A DNA stretch of 64,000 nt from Plecoglossus altivelis (lineage: Eukaryota > Chordata > Actinopteri > Osmeriformes > Plecoglossidae), in contig BROE01000006.1 in assembly GCA_036571765.1 (NCBI GenBank), forward strand, positions 14,858,001 through 14,922,000. Direction: 5' to 3'. The first letter of the stretch is position 1, and each line of letters begins with the position of its first letter. The position numbers and the translations under genes were made by a program. Below the pieces are notes generated by a model. It worked only from the letters and a program-made list of their open reading frames with translations, made no database searches and was not told where the DNA came from. Of this stretch, positions 26,589-38,526 are shown piece by piece.

Positions 26589-29500
26589 CTAGTGTCGGAT
26601 CACTCGGATCCTGTCAGCCGCACGCTGCAGCCCACTTCTCTCCCACGGCTGACACATCATCCGGCGGTGCGCGGGGCACACGGGCACCCCCGCCCTCCTT
26701 CCCCCTCCCGCCCTCGCCATCCTCCTCCTGACGGCGACCACCGCAACCGTCGCTAGCATGGCAGCCGAGAGTAGCAGGCAGGCACCGAAGAACAGCAGCG
26801 ACTTGTTGTCCGAGAGCCACGCGCAGAAGTCGCATGTCGACCACGCTTCGTCGACAAGGCAGGTCGCGGTAGCGTTGCCGTCGGGAAAGCCGCCACTAGC
26901 GATGACTTTGCGGTAGACTGAGACGGAGCCCTTGGGTCTGGACTGGTGCTGAAGGGAGGAGAAGAGGCCAAACTTGGCGTCAAGGTGATCCTGCAGCTTC
27001 CATGTATAGAAACCACCGAGGTTGATGCCATCCAGCTGACGAGCTGGAGGGAAGAGGAACAGTGTTTTCTTGCAGTTCACATTATTCAGTTCTACAGTGT
27101 GTCGTTCTGGAATACCCCGTTCTTTGCTAAACTTCCCATCCCCCAAAATCTTTCAGTCTTTCACAAAATAGGAAATATTCAATCTTTATGACAAAGAATT
27201 GTGTGATGTGTTTAAAATTGGCTTCAGAGAACAAAAAACTGGAGAGCTGAAAGCTCTATGCCCCTAGTATGCATAAGGGCTTGAAATATTTTTACAGGTC
27301 TTGAACAGTCTATCATGATCTCAAAGGTTCCTCATAAAAAACCAGAACGTCTGTTGGGAGATAAGACAGAGTTGGGAAATGTCAACTAAGTAGCCTGCTT
27401 TGACCTCCCAGACACACACACACACACACATACACACACACTTAAACACACAGCCGCATGGACGTACAGAGGCACAAAACAGTCAGATTAAGGTTGTTAT
27501 AAACACATAAACGAGAAAGCAAGCTTTGCACAGACGCTTGATCGGGTCATCACTGTGATCACGTGTGGTTAATTATGGTCAGGTGCAATGAAATTGACAT
27601 TGAAGCAATGCATAGTGGTTTGATAGAGGGTCTCAGTGAGAAGAGTTGAAGCATGCCTCACCTTTGAGGCCTTCCTGTAGGTACTTTTTAAAGTAGTGTT
27701 GCCTGATGATGTCATTAACTGGAGCCTGATCATCTATCCCACATGCAGTGATGATGATAGGTAGGGCCCTTCCATATCTCTGACTCACCCAGCCCAGCAC
27801 CCTCCTCAGGCCCCAGGGGACCAGGGCCTGGCCCAGGGAACCAGGCCTGGAGGAGGGCCAGGTGGGGTCGGTCTGGAGCAGGCAGTCATGGTTTGGGCCC
27901 AGGCGGTAATGCGGGTTGGGACTCTGGGGAACAGGGACAGGGCGCGGAGAGATGAGGCGCGTGGTGAAATGGTTCAAGGCAATGAAGTCCATGGCGCCTC
28001 GTAGCTCCTCCCTCTCTTGCGGGGTGAAGCGAGGCAGCGGGGAACCCGAGACGCCCAGCAACTGAGCCCTCTCATCCAGGTACGCCTGCACCTCCTCGGG
28101 GTACTCTCCTCCCCCCTCCTCTGCCTTCCTCGCCCCCTCTCTGGCTTCCCCCAGCAGCGGGTCTAAGAAGCAGCCCAGCTCAAACAACAGGAAGCGTTGC
28201 GTGGAGGTGATGTGGGACTCCAGGAAGGGGTTGGCGGGCTCGGCCCAGTCCGCGTGAAGAGCCAAGGAGACCAGGGCCCCCTGCTGGCTGGAGTACTCCC
28301 TTTCATAGAGCCTCCAGGCCTTCGCATGAGCCAGGAGCAGGTTGTGGGAAGCAATGTGTTGCTCCTGTCCACTGAGGTAGACATCCACCAGACGGTTCGG
28401 TTCGTTGATGGTGATCCAGTAGTGGACCCAGGGCCCAAGCTCCCGGTAGCAAAGGGCAGCATACTCCTGGAAGGCCATTACGATGCTCTGGTTCAGCCAG
28501 CCCCCAGAAGCATGCAGCCTCTCGGGCAAGCCCAGATTAGGGGCTCTCTGAGTGGGGTAGTAGAGGGTGACCATGGCCTTCTGGCCTTGTTTATGGAGCT
28601 CAGTTAGGACACACCGGTAGTACCTGAAATACAAAGCAAAACATTCCAGATTGAACAAGGATGCACTTGTATGTCTGTCACTTTCTTTCTTTCCCTCTGT
28701 CCCTCCCTCTCCGTCCGCCACACCCTCCCTGTGATGCTCCTGAGTGTCCACCTGAGGGCCTGCATGTCCAGGCTGGCTAGGTCCCCCCGGGGCAGGATCA
28801 GGGACCAGTTGAGAGCGAAGTGGTAGTGGGAGGCGGCGGTGCTCTGGAACAGGCGGAGGTGCCCCCGGATGGCCAGGTAGTCGGAGCACTGGGGCTCCTG
28901 GGTGAGAAGCCTGACCCCTCGGATCGGACGCAGGGAGCCATCCCCTGTCACGTTCCAGCTGTACAGATGAGGGTCGGTGAACTGAGGGGAGATGGGATGT
29001 AAATGGACCTGGAGGAAAAATCATGTATCGTTAGAGTCATTCGGAAAGATAAGGTATATTTACATGTATTTGTTTTTAGAAGTAAAAAAATAGGGATTTC
29101 GTGAGATATCTCTATATTGTACCTCTACCAGCTTCCCCTCTCATTCTTTGCTCCTCTCCCTTTAAACCCTGTTACCCTCACCTGCAGGGTGGAGTCAGCC
29201 ACGCCCCAGTGGAAGTCGCAAGGAAAGCGACCTTTGACCTCCTGGGTGGTCTCGTCATCAGGGAAGCCATTGTCTTTGATAACTTGCTTGTAGAACTGGG
29301 CGGTGGTTTTGGGGAGCCTGGTTCTGTTAGGATGGCTGAAGTCTACGTGGAAGAGGCCCCGTCTGATGCTGTACCCAGACGTCCACTCAAAACCGTCAAG
29401 CAGAGACCAGGCTGTGAAGCCAAACACCTGGACACCATCCAACACGATGGCTGGAAGTATAGAGAAAAAGAGCATGAGAACATACCGTACAAACAAAACA

Positions 29501-31885
29501 TATTTCGGACACACAGTGCCACTCAAACAGACACATGCGCTCACACCCAAACACATGGTTTTTACCCCTCTTTCGCTCTCTAAAACCCCTTCTCACCTTT
29601 CAAAACGTTGTTGATGAAGGTTTTCATGACATAGATGGCCTCTGTGTCCTCCGTCCCTGCAGAGCCCTTGGAGAACCAGCCTACCTCAGCCAGCAGAACC
29701 TTCAGCTGCCCCCCATACTCCCTCCTTATCCAGCCCAGCAAGCCTCTCAAGTCCAGGGACACCATCTGCCTGTACTGGCTGAGGCTTCGGTCCAGACGGA
29801 GGTTGTTTGGCCCGAACGCCAAGGCAAAAAAGTCAGCTGTTCCCCGCACCCAGACTCTCTCCTCTGGGGTGAACTCTGGCAGGAGGCCCCACTGCCTGGC
29901 TCTCATGGTTGCCGGGTAGTCGCCATCTCCAAAGATGGGATTGGCAAACCAGCCCAGCACCGCTTCCATGGATTGCTGACAAAGATTGACATTGGCCACC
30001 CTGGATAGGTCTTGTCGGGGAACCATCCAATGGGAGCCCAAGACAATGGACACCTGACCATGCTGAGCTGGTCGGAAGTAGATGTTGTAGGTGTGCCATG
30101 CTTTGGCATGAGCCTGGAAAATAAAGAATGAATTATGAAAAATCAACTTCAAAGGGATTTATTTACATCTTAATGTGGTTTGAGACATTTTCGTTGGCAA
30201 CACTAAGTATTGTCATGAGGATACCTGGTAGTCAAGGTAATCTTCATGTAAAGTGATGCCTTGGATTTTTAATGACTCAAATGACCTGTGACATCAGTAG
30301 ATATGTAAGAGCATTGTCACTGAACAACCTAAATAAAAACTTGCTGGTATTTTATTTGGTCACAACACAGACACACCCAGTCCTGGTGCACCCATAGGAT
30401 TTGAATGAAAACAACATGTTCTGTACTGGTAGGTGGAGGCTGGTTTTACATCACGCATATTATCTCCACATCCTGCTATCTCGACTCTATATCCTGTCAA
30501 CAGTGGCCCCACCAAAAGTGCTGATGCCACCGGACTTTGGACCACCCCACTTATTCTCCTCAGGTGTCATGTTTACTGATGACAGAAAAGGTCGCCGTAA
30601 ATCCTGTGTCTTGTAAATCTGCTATTGTACCAGAGCGTTGACCCAAAGCTTTTACCAGATGCCTTTTACACAGAGGTCAGTGATGTCTAATTGGACATCA
30701 ATACAAAATCTTTCAAAAGGATGTGTGTGATAGTAAATAAATAAATAGGAATAGTCTAACCTTTTAAGGACAACTGTCAGGATTTAAAGCTAATTTCATG
30801 CATATATGTGAGTGTGTCTTGAGAAACACAAAGACTCATTGACTAACGTCACCTGATAAACGTCCGAAGTTCAATGTCAGGAGTTCCCAGACAGTGTCAG
30901 TACTTTTATATCCAAACAAAACAATGCATCTGTTTTGAAACTAATACACAACAACACGTCCTTTTACACTGTAATTTTTAGAAACGAGCATTTCTTATTA
31001 TTAGGTTGTTTAGGCCGGTTAGATGAAATTTGGTCAACTGTGCACCCTGCAAAAACCAAACCCATGTTGACATTCTGACCCCTCAAGACTCACCCTGATG
31101 AGGTTGTGAGCCACTATGAAGGGTGCGGACGGGTCCCCCTTCTCGCCAGGAGCATGCTCTCCTGTCCCATACCCCTGCACTGCTACCAGGTATGGGTTGT
31201 GCATGGTGATCCAGTATCTGACCCGAGCTCCGTACGTCCGGAAGCAGAAGGTGACGTAGCTGTCAAACAGCCCCACTAGGGAGTCGTTCCTCCAGCCTCC
31301 GTAGCGCTCCTGCAGGGCCTGGGGCAAGTCCCAGTGGTAGAGGGTCACCACTGGCTCCACACCCCTCTCCCGCAGCTGGTCGATGAGCCTGCTGTAGTGC
31401 CTCACCGCGCTCAGACAAGGCTGAGCCGAGGCGTCTCCGTCAGGGAAGAGCCTGGCCCAGGACAGGGAGAAGGAGTAGGACCGCACGCCCAGGTACGAAA
31501 GCGCCCGGACGTCCTCCTCCCAGTGAATGTAGCTGTCACTCGACAGATCGGCCGTGTCCATCACAACAGCGTCGGCACCACCTTGGCCACCCCGGAAGGT
31601 TCCAGAATGTATGAAGTGGTCCCAAACAGAGGCTCCTTTCCCGTCCTGGTCCCAGGCCCCCTCTGTCTGGTAAGCGGAGGTGCCCGTGCTCCAGAGGAAC
31701 CCTGGAGGGAAGGTCCCACGGAGGAACACTTGGCTCTGGTTAGTGATGTCTGGGCTGAGGGCATCCAGCCACTGTCTCCTGCCATCCCCCGAGAGACCAG
31801 CAGCCGCAGCCCACACACAAGCCATCAGCAAGAGGGAACGATGGAGACGGGGGAAGAAGGTGTGGAAAGACGGACAAATCCTCAT
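26589..31885 (-). CDS. klb: Beta-Klotho, FGF19/FGF21 co-receptor
   Basis: Six coding exons on the minus strand: 31885-31094, 30113-29597, 29450-29182, 29008-28752, 28623-27662 and 27043-26589, giving 1083 residues (human about 1044). A signal peptide (SLLLMACVWAAAAG) is followed by two glycosidase-like KL domains, about residues 50-510 and 520-980. Membrane span is about 1014-1037 (LLFFGACLLLSAAML), with a 46-residue Arg-rich tail. Family hallmarks include HAPGEKGD, LGWFANPI, GFEW and SGIDDQ-like CGIDDQ. Catalytic pairs are broken in a complementary way. KL1 has N230 (HNP) where an active enzyme has the acid/base Glu, but keeps a nucleophile-site Glu (about 407, AEVGW). KL2 keeps NEP but has ACG in place of ENG. 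KLB is therefore expected to bind FGF hormones with FGFRs at the cell surface, not hydrolyse sugar. It differs from alpha-Klotho in detail and fits KLB better. Confidence 0.93.
27413..27445. repeat. (CA)n microsatellite in klb intron 5
   Basis: ACACACAC with one TACA interruption. Confidence 0.85.
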
Positions 31886-34598
31886 GATGCTGCTGGATGG
31901 AAAGACTATTCCACATCTACAGGTTTAAGACATCCGGAGGATAAAGAGAGCTGATTGGTCCCTTGGAGCGGATGAGGGGTACGAAGCGAAGAGGGGACCC
32001 ATGACAGAAATACACATGGGGATTGATACAAATGAGAGCAGGGCAGAGGAGGTTAACCAAGACGAGCTGCAGGATCAATGTGACTGGCTAACTCGGTTGG
32101 CGTCCCTATCTCTCCCTGGCTCCCTAACTCCACCTCTCGTCCTCTGACACACAGGTTTGCTTGCCCACACTCAAACCCCTCCCCTCCCCCCCTCCGTCAT
32201 ACATCACGTAACAACACCTCTTAGTGGACTCTTGATTGCAGACAAGAAGAGTCTTTGTCAATAATTAGCCTGAACTATGATCGGCACTTCAACAACTGAG
32301 ATGTGGCCCACTTTCTCTGTCTCTCCCTGCCTTAGGCTGTTCCAGTATCCCCCCCTCCCCCCACTTCCATGCTCTCCCCCTTTTTCCTTCACTACGTTTT
32401 CTCAAAACATATTCTTTTAAATCTTTTGTGAAATCCACCTTTGCTAACATTCTGTCAAACTACCATGAAGACAAGTGGATTTGTAGAGTTTCCCATTGAA
32501 TAGAAAAAAACAAAATCAGGCCATAGCATGTGAGGTACATTCAACAGTCCACATGAAAGATCATTCTAACCCCCCTAAATGGGATTGAAAGGATCACATG
32601 ACTGCCTTGGAGACAAAAAGACAGCAAGGAGAAATGGGGCTACTTTCTATGATTTGGTTACAAAACGGTCTGAAGCCTTGCTTATAGCAGCAGCCAAATC
32701 AACTGCTGTGTTAGATTTGATCATGGACGACAAGCGACAACAGACACTGCAGTTTATTTGATCTGTTTTGCTGTAAGTCACACCAAGACACAACCCCAGA
32801 TGGAGGTAAACCAGTGTTGGTGGAGAGGAAGAGAAATGATATTTGACTAAGGAGACTGACCCACAGCGTATGAATCAATTTGGGAGATGAAGACGAATCA
32901 ACGTTCTTATTCTCTGGCTTTTTTCATTTGTCCTTTTTATACAAGGTCATGCTGTTTCAAGGTAGGCAATCTTGTCGTTTGGGGTGAAATCAGGTGCGCT
33001 CCAGAATGTTCTCAGAAATCCAATTATCCTAGACACAAATGTCACCCAATTGCCTTCCCGGGTCTGACCGATATACTGTGATACAACATCAAATCACCTC
33101 ATCCTGTTACCATGGCATCACACGACAGAGACTCACCAAGGTGCACACAGTGTTTGAGAAGGAAAGCTAACAAGGTTGATAATGTGAAAAACCAACAAGG
33201 GTTTTATGGTAACAATGCTTGATGTGAGCGACTGTCTACAAGGGGGGGGGGGAGTTTGCTCATTGAAAGTAGGGCATCGGTTACTGGCATAAACCACATG
33301 ACAAACATCGCTCCTCTTCCTCTTTCTCCTACTCCTTGTCATCGTCATGAACATATATCTAATACAGATTAATACATACTCATTAACATTCTAACGATCG
33401 ACATGTTAATGCCTCTACGCAGTGATTTCCATTCTCAGGCATCTGCAATGACATATTATGTTCATCTAACATGACCTTCACCTGAACAAGTACAGAATGA
33501 AGAAACATCGTTGGTCTAAAAGAGGAAATTGAAAAATGGGGTGTGTGGGGGTGTTCAGAAAAAAGCAGAAGCAGTTAATTCATATGTATGATCTGGTTTC
33601 AGTTTGTTGGTCTGTTTCCCTTTTGTAATCAGAAACATCTTTAGTGGCAATGGGACATAGAGCTCACTTTAAGCTATAACTGACCAGCTCTTTTGCTTCA
33701 TGAGCCTGCAAAACTCTAAGACAGGTGAGGTTTGCATGATTGAATGCATTTTTACTACTCGTTGACTTGAGTTGGGCTGGGCTGAGCTGGGCTTCCCCCA
33801 GGCTGTGAGAGCCCTGAACTCTTCCGGGTCTCTATGACTCCCCACACAAAAACTAAGACTATCGGAAAACTTGCATTAGTCACTCACCTACCGCACTATT
33901 CACTTTTCATACACACTGCTGTGTGTACACAAACTGCACTAAAGACTCTGTAATAATATGTATCTATTCTTCGCACATGTACAATACTCTTTGCAGATGC
34001 ACATCGGTAAGTATTTGTACAGTTTGTATAGTTTGTATCCTGTTTAGTTTATGTATAGGAAAATTGTTATATTTATTTTAAATTGATTGTTGTTTGCTTG
34101 TACTGTTGTATGTCTGTACTTCTGTAGCACCGTGGCTCTGTGAGGCACGACATTTCGTTCCACTGTATGCACCCGCATGTAGCGGAATGACAATAAAGCA
34201 CAACTTGAACTTGACTTGAACTTGAACTTAACATTGTTTATGAAGCAGAATTAAGGTATATGTGTCTTCTAATACAAGTTGTGTTGTGTTGAAAGGATGA
34301 GATATGATACTTGCTGCTATTTGACGTGATGCAGAAATCAATCAATTAACAGATATCTCCAAAACAAATAAGTTTTTGTGTTATAACACAAGTTTCATAT
34401 CCTTTACCCACTGAAACTAGGGTACCATATAGGGAACAAAATTTTTTATTTTCTTTATAAACCACAGACAGGGTACTTTCTCTTTTTTGCATTACCATCT
34501 TTAACATATAAGTACATGTGCAGTATATTAAGTGAGTGTACATGTATATGCAACAAAGTTTTAGATTTGTATGTATGATGCTTCTCTCCTCTCCAGAC
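31886..34598. other. Divergent intergenic region between klb and tlr1
   Basis: It contains the klb 5' flank and presumably the 5' non-coding exon(s) of tlr1. I see a G-run at 33241-33250 and a retroelement tail at about 33871-34230. A plausible splice acceptor (CTCTCCTCTCCAG) ends at 34596, two bases before the favoured tlr1 start codon, so tlr1 probably has a 5'UTR intron. No other gene is seen. Confidence 0.55.
33871..34230 (+). mobile_element. Truncated 3' end of a non-LTR retrotransposon (L2/CR1-like)
   Basis: AT-rich DNA with repeated GTTTGTAT and TTGCACTA-like motifs leads into GACATTTCGTTCCACTGTA and then ATGACAATAAAGCA. It ends in a short TTGAACTTGAC-type tandem tail (34203-34229). 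This ending (TTTCGTT, then TGACAATAAA, then a microsatellite tail) is typical of fish LINE 3' ends. No reverse transcriptase is left. The family assignment is tentative. Confidence 0.5.
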
Positions 34599-36998
34599 AT
34601 GAGGGCTGTGACTGCCACCCTCTGGACAATGGCTATGATGGTTGGAGTTCCTCGCTGCTCCACCATCATCGTAGACCTGTCCTCCAAGAACCTCTCCTAC
34701 ATCCCCCCAGGCCTTCCTCCCTCCACAGACGTCCTGGATCTCTCCTGTAACCACATCCATACTCTGCACCGCAAGGACTTCCAGAACATAACTCATCTGA
34801 CCTTCCTCAACCTATCCTGGAACGTCCTGGATGCCATCCACCCTGAGACGTTCTGTCCCACTCCGCTGTTACAGTGTTTGGATCTCTCGCATAACAGGCT
34901 GCAGAATCTGTCGGGTCAGAGATACTTGCTGCACACTCCAAACCTCCAGGACCTTGACCTGGCCTTCAACAGGTTCCTCAACATGGCTCTGGGGAAGGAG
35001 TTTAGTTCCCTGAGTGACTTGATGTACCTCAGTCTTGGAGCAGATGAAATCAGAGTGGGGGACTTTGCTAACATAGCCGGTTTAACACTGCAATGTCTGA
35101 CCCTTCAACTGCTCAACAATGCAACCTATGAAGCAGGGAGCCTGATAGATGTGCAGCTGGATAAAATTCGAATCGGCATGACAAACAACCCCACCACTGA
35201 CAGGCTGCTGTCAATGGATGCTCTGCTGTATTTCACGAAGGTGGAGCTGACAGGTATGAGGGGAAACGTAGAGTATCTGCCGGAGCTTCTAAAAGAACGA
35301 GGTGCGACAACCGCCAGCCATCTTTACCTGACCGACGTTAAGACCTTCTGGAGGCAGATAACAGACACTATGAACGCTGTGTTCCATTCTCCAATTGCCC
35401 ATTTGACCACCACGGATCTCACGATCGCCTATCCGCCGTTTTTCGACACTCCGGTGAGCCGCACTTCCAACACCAAATCGTTTAGCCTAACGAGGGCCGA
35501 GGTCACCAGTTTCTTTTTTTCCCAGGAGGCTCTGTGCAACTTTTTCATTAACATGCCAGTGGAGAGCCTAGCCGTTAGGGAGGTGTCCATCATCCACATG
35601 ACCTGCCCATATGCACCCAGTGGAATTCGCCAGCTGGACTTCTTTAATTGCGCCCTGACAGACACAGTCTTCTCCACTGTGGTCAGCGAGAAGACAGTGG
35701 AGTGTCAGAATCTTGACAAAGTGGACACCTTGGTTATGAGCGGAAACAATCTCAAGAGCCTACAGTTTCTAAGCAAACGTCTGCAATACATGACATCCTT
35801 GCGTCAACTGGACCTGAGTCTGAACTCATTGCGTTACAACAGTCAGGAGGAGTGTTTGTGGCCCCAGAACATCACCAAACTGGATCTATCCTCCAACAGG
35901 CTGGATCAGGATGTGTTCAGCTGTTTGCCCAAAGGTGTCATCACGTTAGATCTCCACAACAATCAAATATTCACTGTCCCAAATGTTATGTTGAAACTGA
36001 ACTCCCTTTCTACCCTGGACCTGAGTGCAAACCTGTTGCGGGACCTACCTGTGTGTGGTGGATTTCCAAACTTGAAGGCACTACTCCTGAGGCAAAACAT
36101 TATTCACACCCCAAATGTGGCACTGCTCAAGAAATGTCCTGTGCTGGAGAACCTCGATGTGAGCAGGAACCCCTTCATCTGCACCTGTGCTGTGAGGAGC
36201 TTCAAGAAGCTGGGTGCTGAACAGGGAGCTGGTGAAGGGGAACATCGAGTGATAAAGCTTCTCCACTGGCCTTTGGGCTATTACTGCAGTTACCCCAGAA
36301 CTTTGAAGAACACAACTCTGGAGGAGTTCTGGATGCCAGATATCAAATGTAGCGTGGGTCTCTTGGCTGCAGCTATCTTGTGTCCCGCTGTAGCTCTGAT
36401 CCTCGTGGTGTTGACAGTGTGTCGTCGCTTTGATGTTCCGTGGTACCTGGGCATGATCTGGCAGTGGAGCCAGGCCAAGCATCGTGCTCGAACCGAGCAG
36501 ATCCGACCCGAGGACCTGGAAGGGGTGGTTTTCCACGCCTTTGTGTCTTACAGTCAGCACGACGCCGAATGGGTCAAGCTGCAGCTCCTGGCCAACTTGG
36601 AGGGCTCTGGCAGCGGCCTCCACATCTGCCACCACGAGAGGGACTTCATCCCCGGGAAGACCATCGTGGAGAACATCCTCTGCTGCATCCAGAGGAGCCG
36701 GCGCTGCGTTTTCGTCCTGTCGCCCCACTTTGTGCGGAGCGAGTGGTGCCACTACGAGCTGTACTTTGCCGGCCACCAGGGCCTGACCTCCGGGTCCCAC
36801 AACGTGATCCTGGTGTTGCTGCAGCCACTGCCTCAGTACATGATCCCCTCCAAGTACCATCAGCTGAAGGCCATGATGTCCAAGCACACCTTCCTGGAGT
36901 GGCCCCTGGATAAGGCTAAGCACAGACTGTTCTGGGCCAACCTGAGGGCTGCCCTGCAGGCAGACCTGCCCAACGCACCAGTCAGGGACATGGACTAG
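34599..36998 (+). CDS. tlr1: Toll-like receptor of the TLR1 subfamily
   Basis: A single coding exon of 799 residues from the chosen ATG. That ATG follows a good acceptor and gives a short hydrophobic leader (TATLWTMAMMVGV); an ATG 63 bases upstream in frame at 34536 gives 820 residues. Leucine-rich repeats fill about residues 25-530 (LDLSHNRLQNL, LDLSSNRLD, LDLHNNQI), capped by a cysteine-rich LRRCT with NPFICTC. The membrane span is about 586-608 (LAAAILCPAVALILVV), followed by the juxtamembrane DVPWYLGMIWQW typical of TLR1/6/10. The TIR domain runs from about 643 with FHAFVSYS (box 1), RDFIPGK at 681-687 (BB loop, with the key proline at 685), SEWCHYEL and FWANLRAA (box 3). It should sense bacterial lipopeptides with TLR2 and signal through MyD88. 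Teleost TLR18 belongs to the same subfamily and is the main alternative; the klb neighbour favours tlr1. Confidence 0.85.
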   Translation: MRAVTATLWTMAMMVGVPRCSTIIVDLSSKNLSYIPPGLPPSTDVLDLSCNHIHTLHRKDFQNITHLTFLNLSWNVLDAIHPETFCPTPLLQCLDLSHNRLQNLSGQRYLLHTPNLQDLDLAFNRFLNMALGKEFSSLSDLMYLSLGADEIRVGDFANIAGLTLQCLTLQLLNNATYEAGSLIDVQLDKIRIGMTNNPTTDRLLSMDALLYFTKVELTGMRGNVEYLPELLKERGATTASHLYLTDVKTFWRQITDTMNAVFHSPIAHLTTTDLTIAYPPFFDTPVSRTSNTKSFSLTRAEVTSFFFSQEALCNFFINMPVESLAVREVSIIHMTCPYAPSGIRQLDFFNCALTDTVFSTVVSEKTVECQNLDKVDTLVMSGNNLKSLQFLSKRLQYMTSLRQLDLSLNSLRYNSQEECLWPQNITKLDLSSNRLDQDVFSCLPKGVITLDLHNNQIFTVPNVMLKLNSLSTLDLSANLLRDLPVCGGFPNLKALLLRQNIIHTPNVALLKKCPVLENLDVSRNPFICTCAVRSFKKLGAEQGAGEGEHRVIKLLHWPLGYYCSYPRTLKNTTLEEFWMPDIKCSVGLLAAAILCPAVALILVVLTVCRRFDVPWYLGMIWQWSQAKHRARTEQIRPEDLEGVVFHAFVSYSQHDAEWVKLQLLANLEGSGSGLHICHHERDFIPGKTIVENILCCIQRSRRCVFVLSPHFVRSEWCHYELYFAGHQGLTSGSHNVILVLLQPLPQYMIPSKYHQLKAMMSKHTFLEWPLDKAKHRLFWANLRAALQADLPNAPVRDMD

Positions 36999-38526
36999 TG
37001 AAGGGGACATGTCTTTATTCTCCCCACTGGGGACATTCGTTTCGCAGTAAAGACTTCAAAAAAGTTGAAGAACTTTAAAGTCCACATACTGCTGAAAGGA
37101 CTTGACAGTTTCAGTACTAGACATAACCTAAACAAAAACACAGGTCACAGTTAATGGGTTCTACTCCACACACCCTTCGGTCATACTTCCCTCCTCGTCC
37201 AGACGGGAACTCAGAACACAGTGGCTCCTGAAGAACATCCTGAGCTTCCTTAGCAACCCTCCCCCCCTCACCCCCTCCCCTCCCCCCACCCAACAGGCAG
37301 GATGGAGATCACTCAGATCCCAGCAAGTGCTTCTAAAGCTCCTCCTCACATCTCTAAATCTATCAAGTCTAGGTTCCCCAAGCCCAGCACTTCAAAAGCC
37401 AACGTAAGGATTGACTCAATACAAGTGCTCAAAACATATTCCAAAGTGATTTGTCTCCTTCCAAGCCTGCAGAGGACTGTTCCTTTGAGTTGCTTTGCAC
37501 ATTAGGTTCTGCTTTGTTTGCCATACGTAGTTGTCCTTCATGTATCTGTACTGGATATGCACTTCTTCTAGCTGCGGGGGACAGAAGCCCACCTGTGACA
37601 GTCAATAGGCATTTATTTTGTCTTTGATATGCTGAGTTTAAGAACAGTTGTTACGCTACTGTATGAACTTGCTAATAGCTGGACGACCTCTCCAATTTCC
37701 TCTCCTTCCCCTTCTTCATGTTTGAGAGGAGGGAGGAATGGAGGGAGGGGGTATACGTGTTATGGGGGAGAGGAAAATAAATAAGCTGTGGGGGGGGGGG
37801 GGTACCTGAACAAACCCTTTAATTAAATTCAACCAAAAGAAGTACACACAATCAGTAATAAAGATAAAAAGCTACAGCCTGATCTGGTTCATAAAATGCG
37901 ATTATAATCAGCAGATGACTGTGATTCAAACCATGAGCTTTAATGCATACAGTTTGACTGTAACAAAACAAACTAATTCCATACAAAAACAATAAAAAAC
38001 ATTTAGCAATCACAGGACTACTGCGTTTATTCTCATCTTTTAACCTCAACATTCATACATACCAGATATTGGAAGAAGTTGAATGACTCGTCATCCATCA
38101 GTTTCACATTTGGTTTAGTAAATTATACTCGGAGGTTATAAGCAACAGGACATCCATGACATAGTAAACTGCCACCAACAGACAACATGTATGTGAGCTA
38201 TCAAAACCCTGTTCAATCCTTTTCACTCTGTATTTGATCCTGTGACTTCCTAAGCACGTGGCAAATCTTCAAGCGTAGAAGATAAATATAGATATGACTC
38301 CATCTCACTGCCATTGTTGTGTGGTCATAGTCGCTGTCTCAGAGGCCACTAAGATCGCTGACAACTTCCAGCGGTGTTGTGTGATGCGAAGGAAGGATAG
38401 TTCTGTGGTAGAAGACATCGTCCAACCATGAAAGAGGGGGTATCTCTGTCGACACAGCATCCACCGGCTGCCATGTCAAATGCCAACGGTCCAAAAGGTC
38501 AACCTCGGATAGTCAGGGGTCAGAGG
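36999..38526. other. Convergent 3' region between tlr1 and ints10
   Basis: It holds the presumed 3'UTRs of both genes: plus-strand AATAAA at 37776-37781 (tlr1) and minus-strand AATAAA at 38026-38031 (ints10). C-rich DNA is at 37258-37290 and a G-run at 37790-37801. I see no gene. Confidence 0.6.

Noticed and set aside
27633..29024. Single long frame of 463 codons taken as one klb exon
   Set aside because: It reads through an intron (28624-28751). The protein is only family-like when ALR at 28752 joins YYRC at 28623.
36081..37010. A 309-codon open frame antisense to tlr1
   Set aside because: It is a shadow frame of the GC-rich TIR-coding region. The plus strand has a complete TLR domain order.
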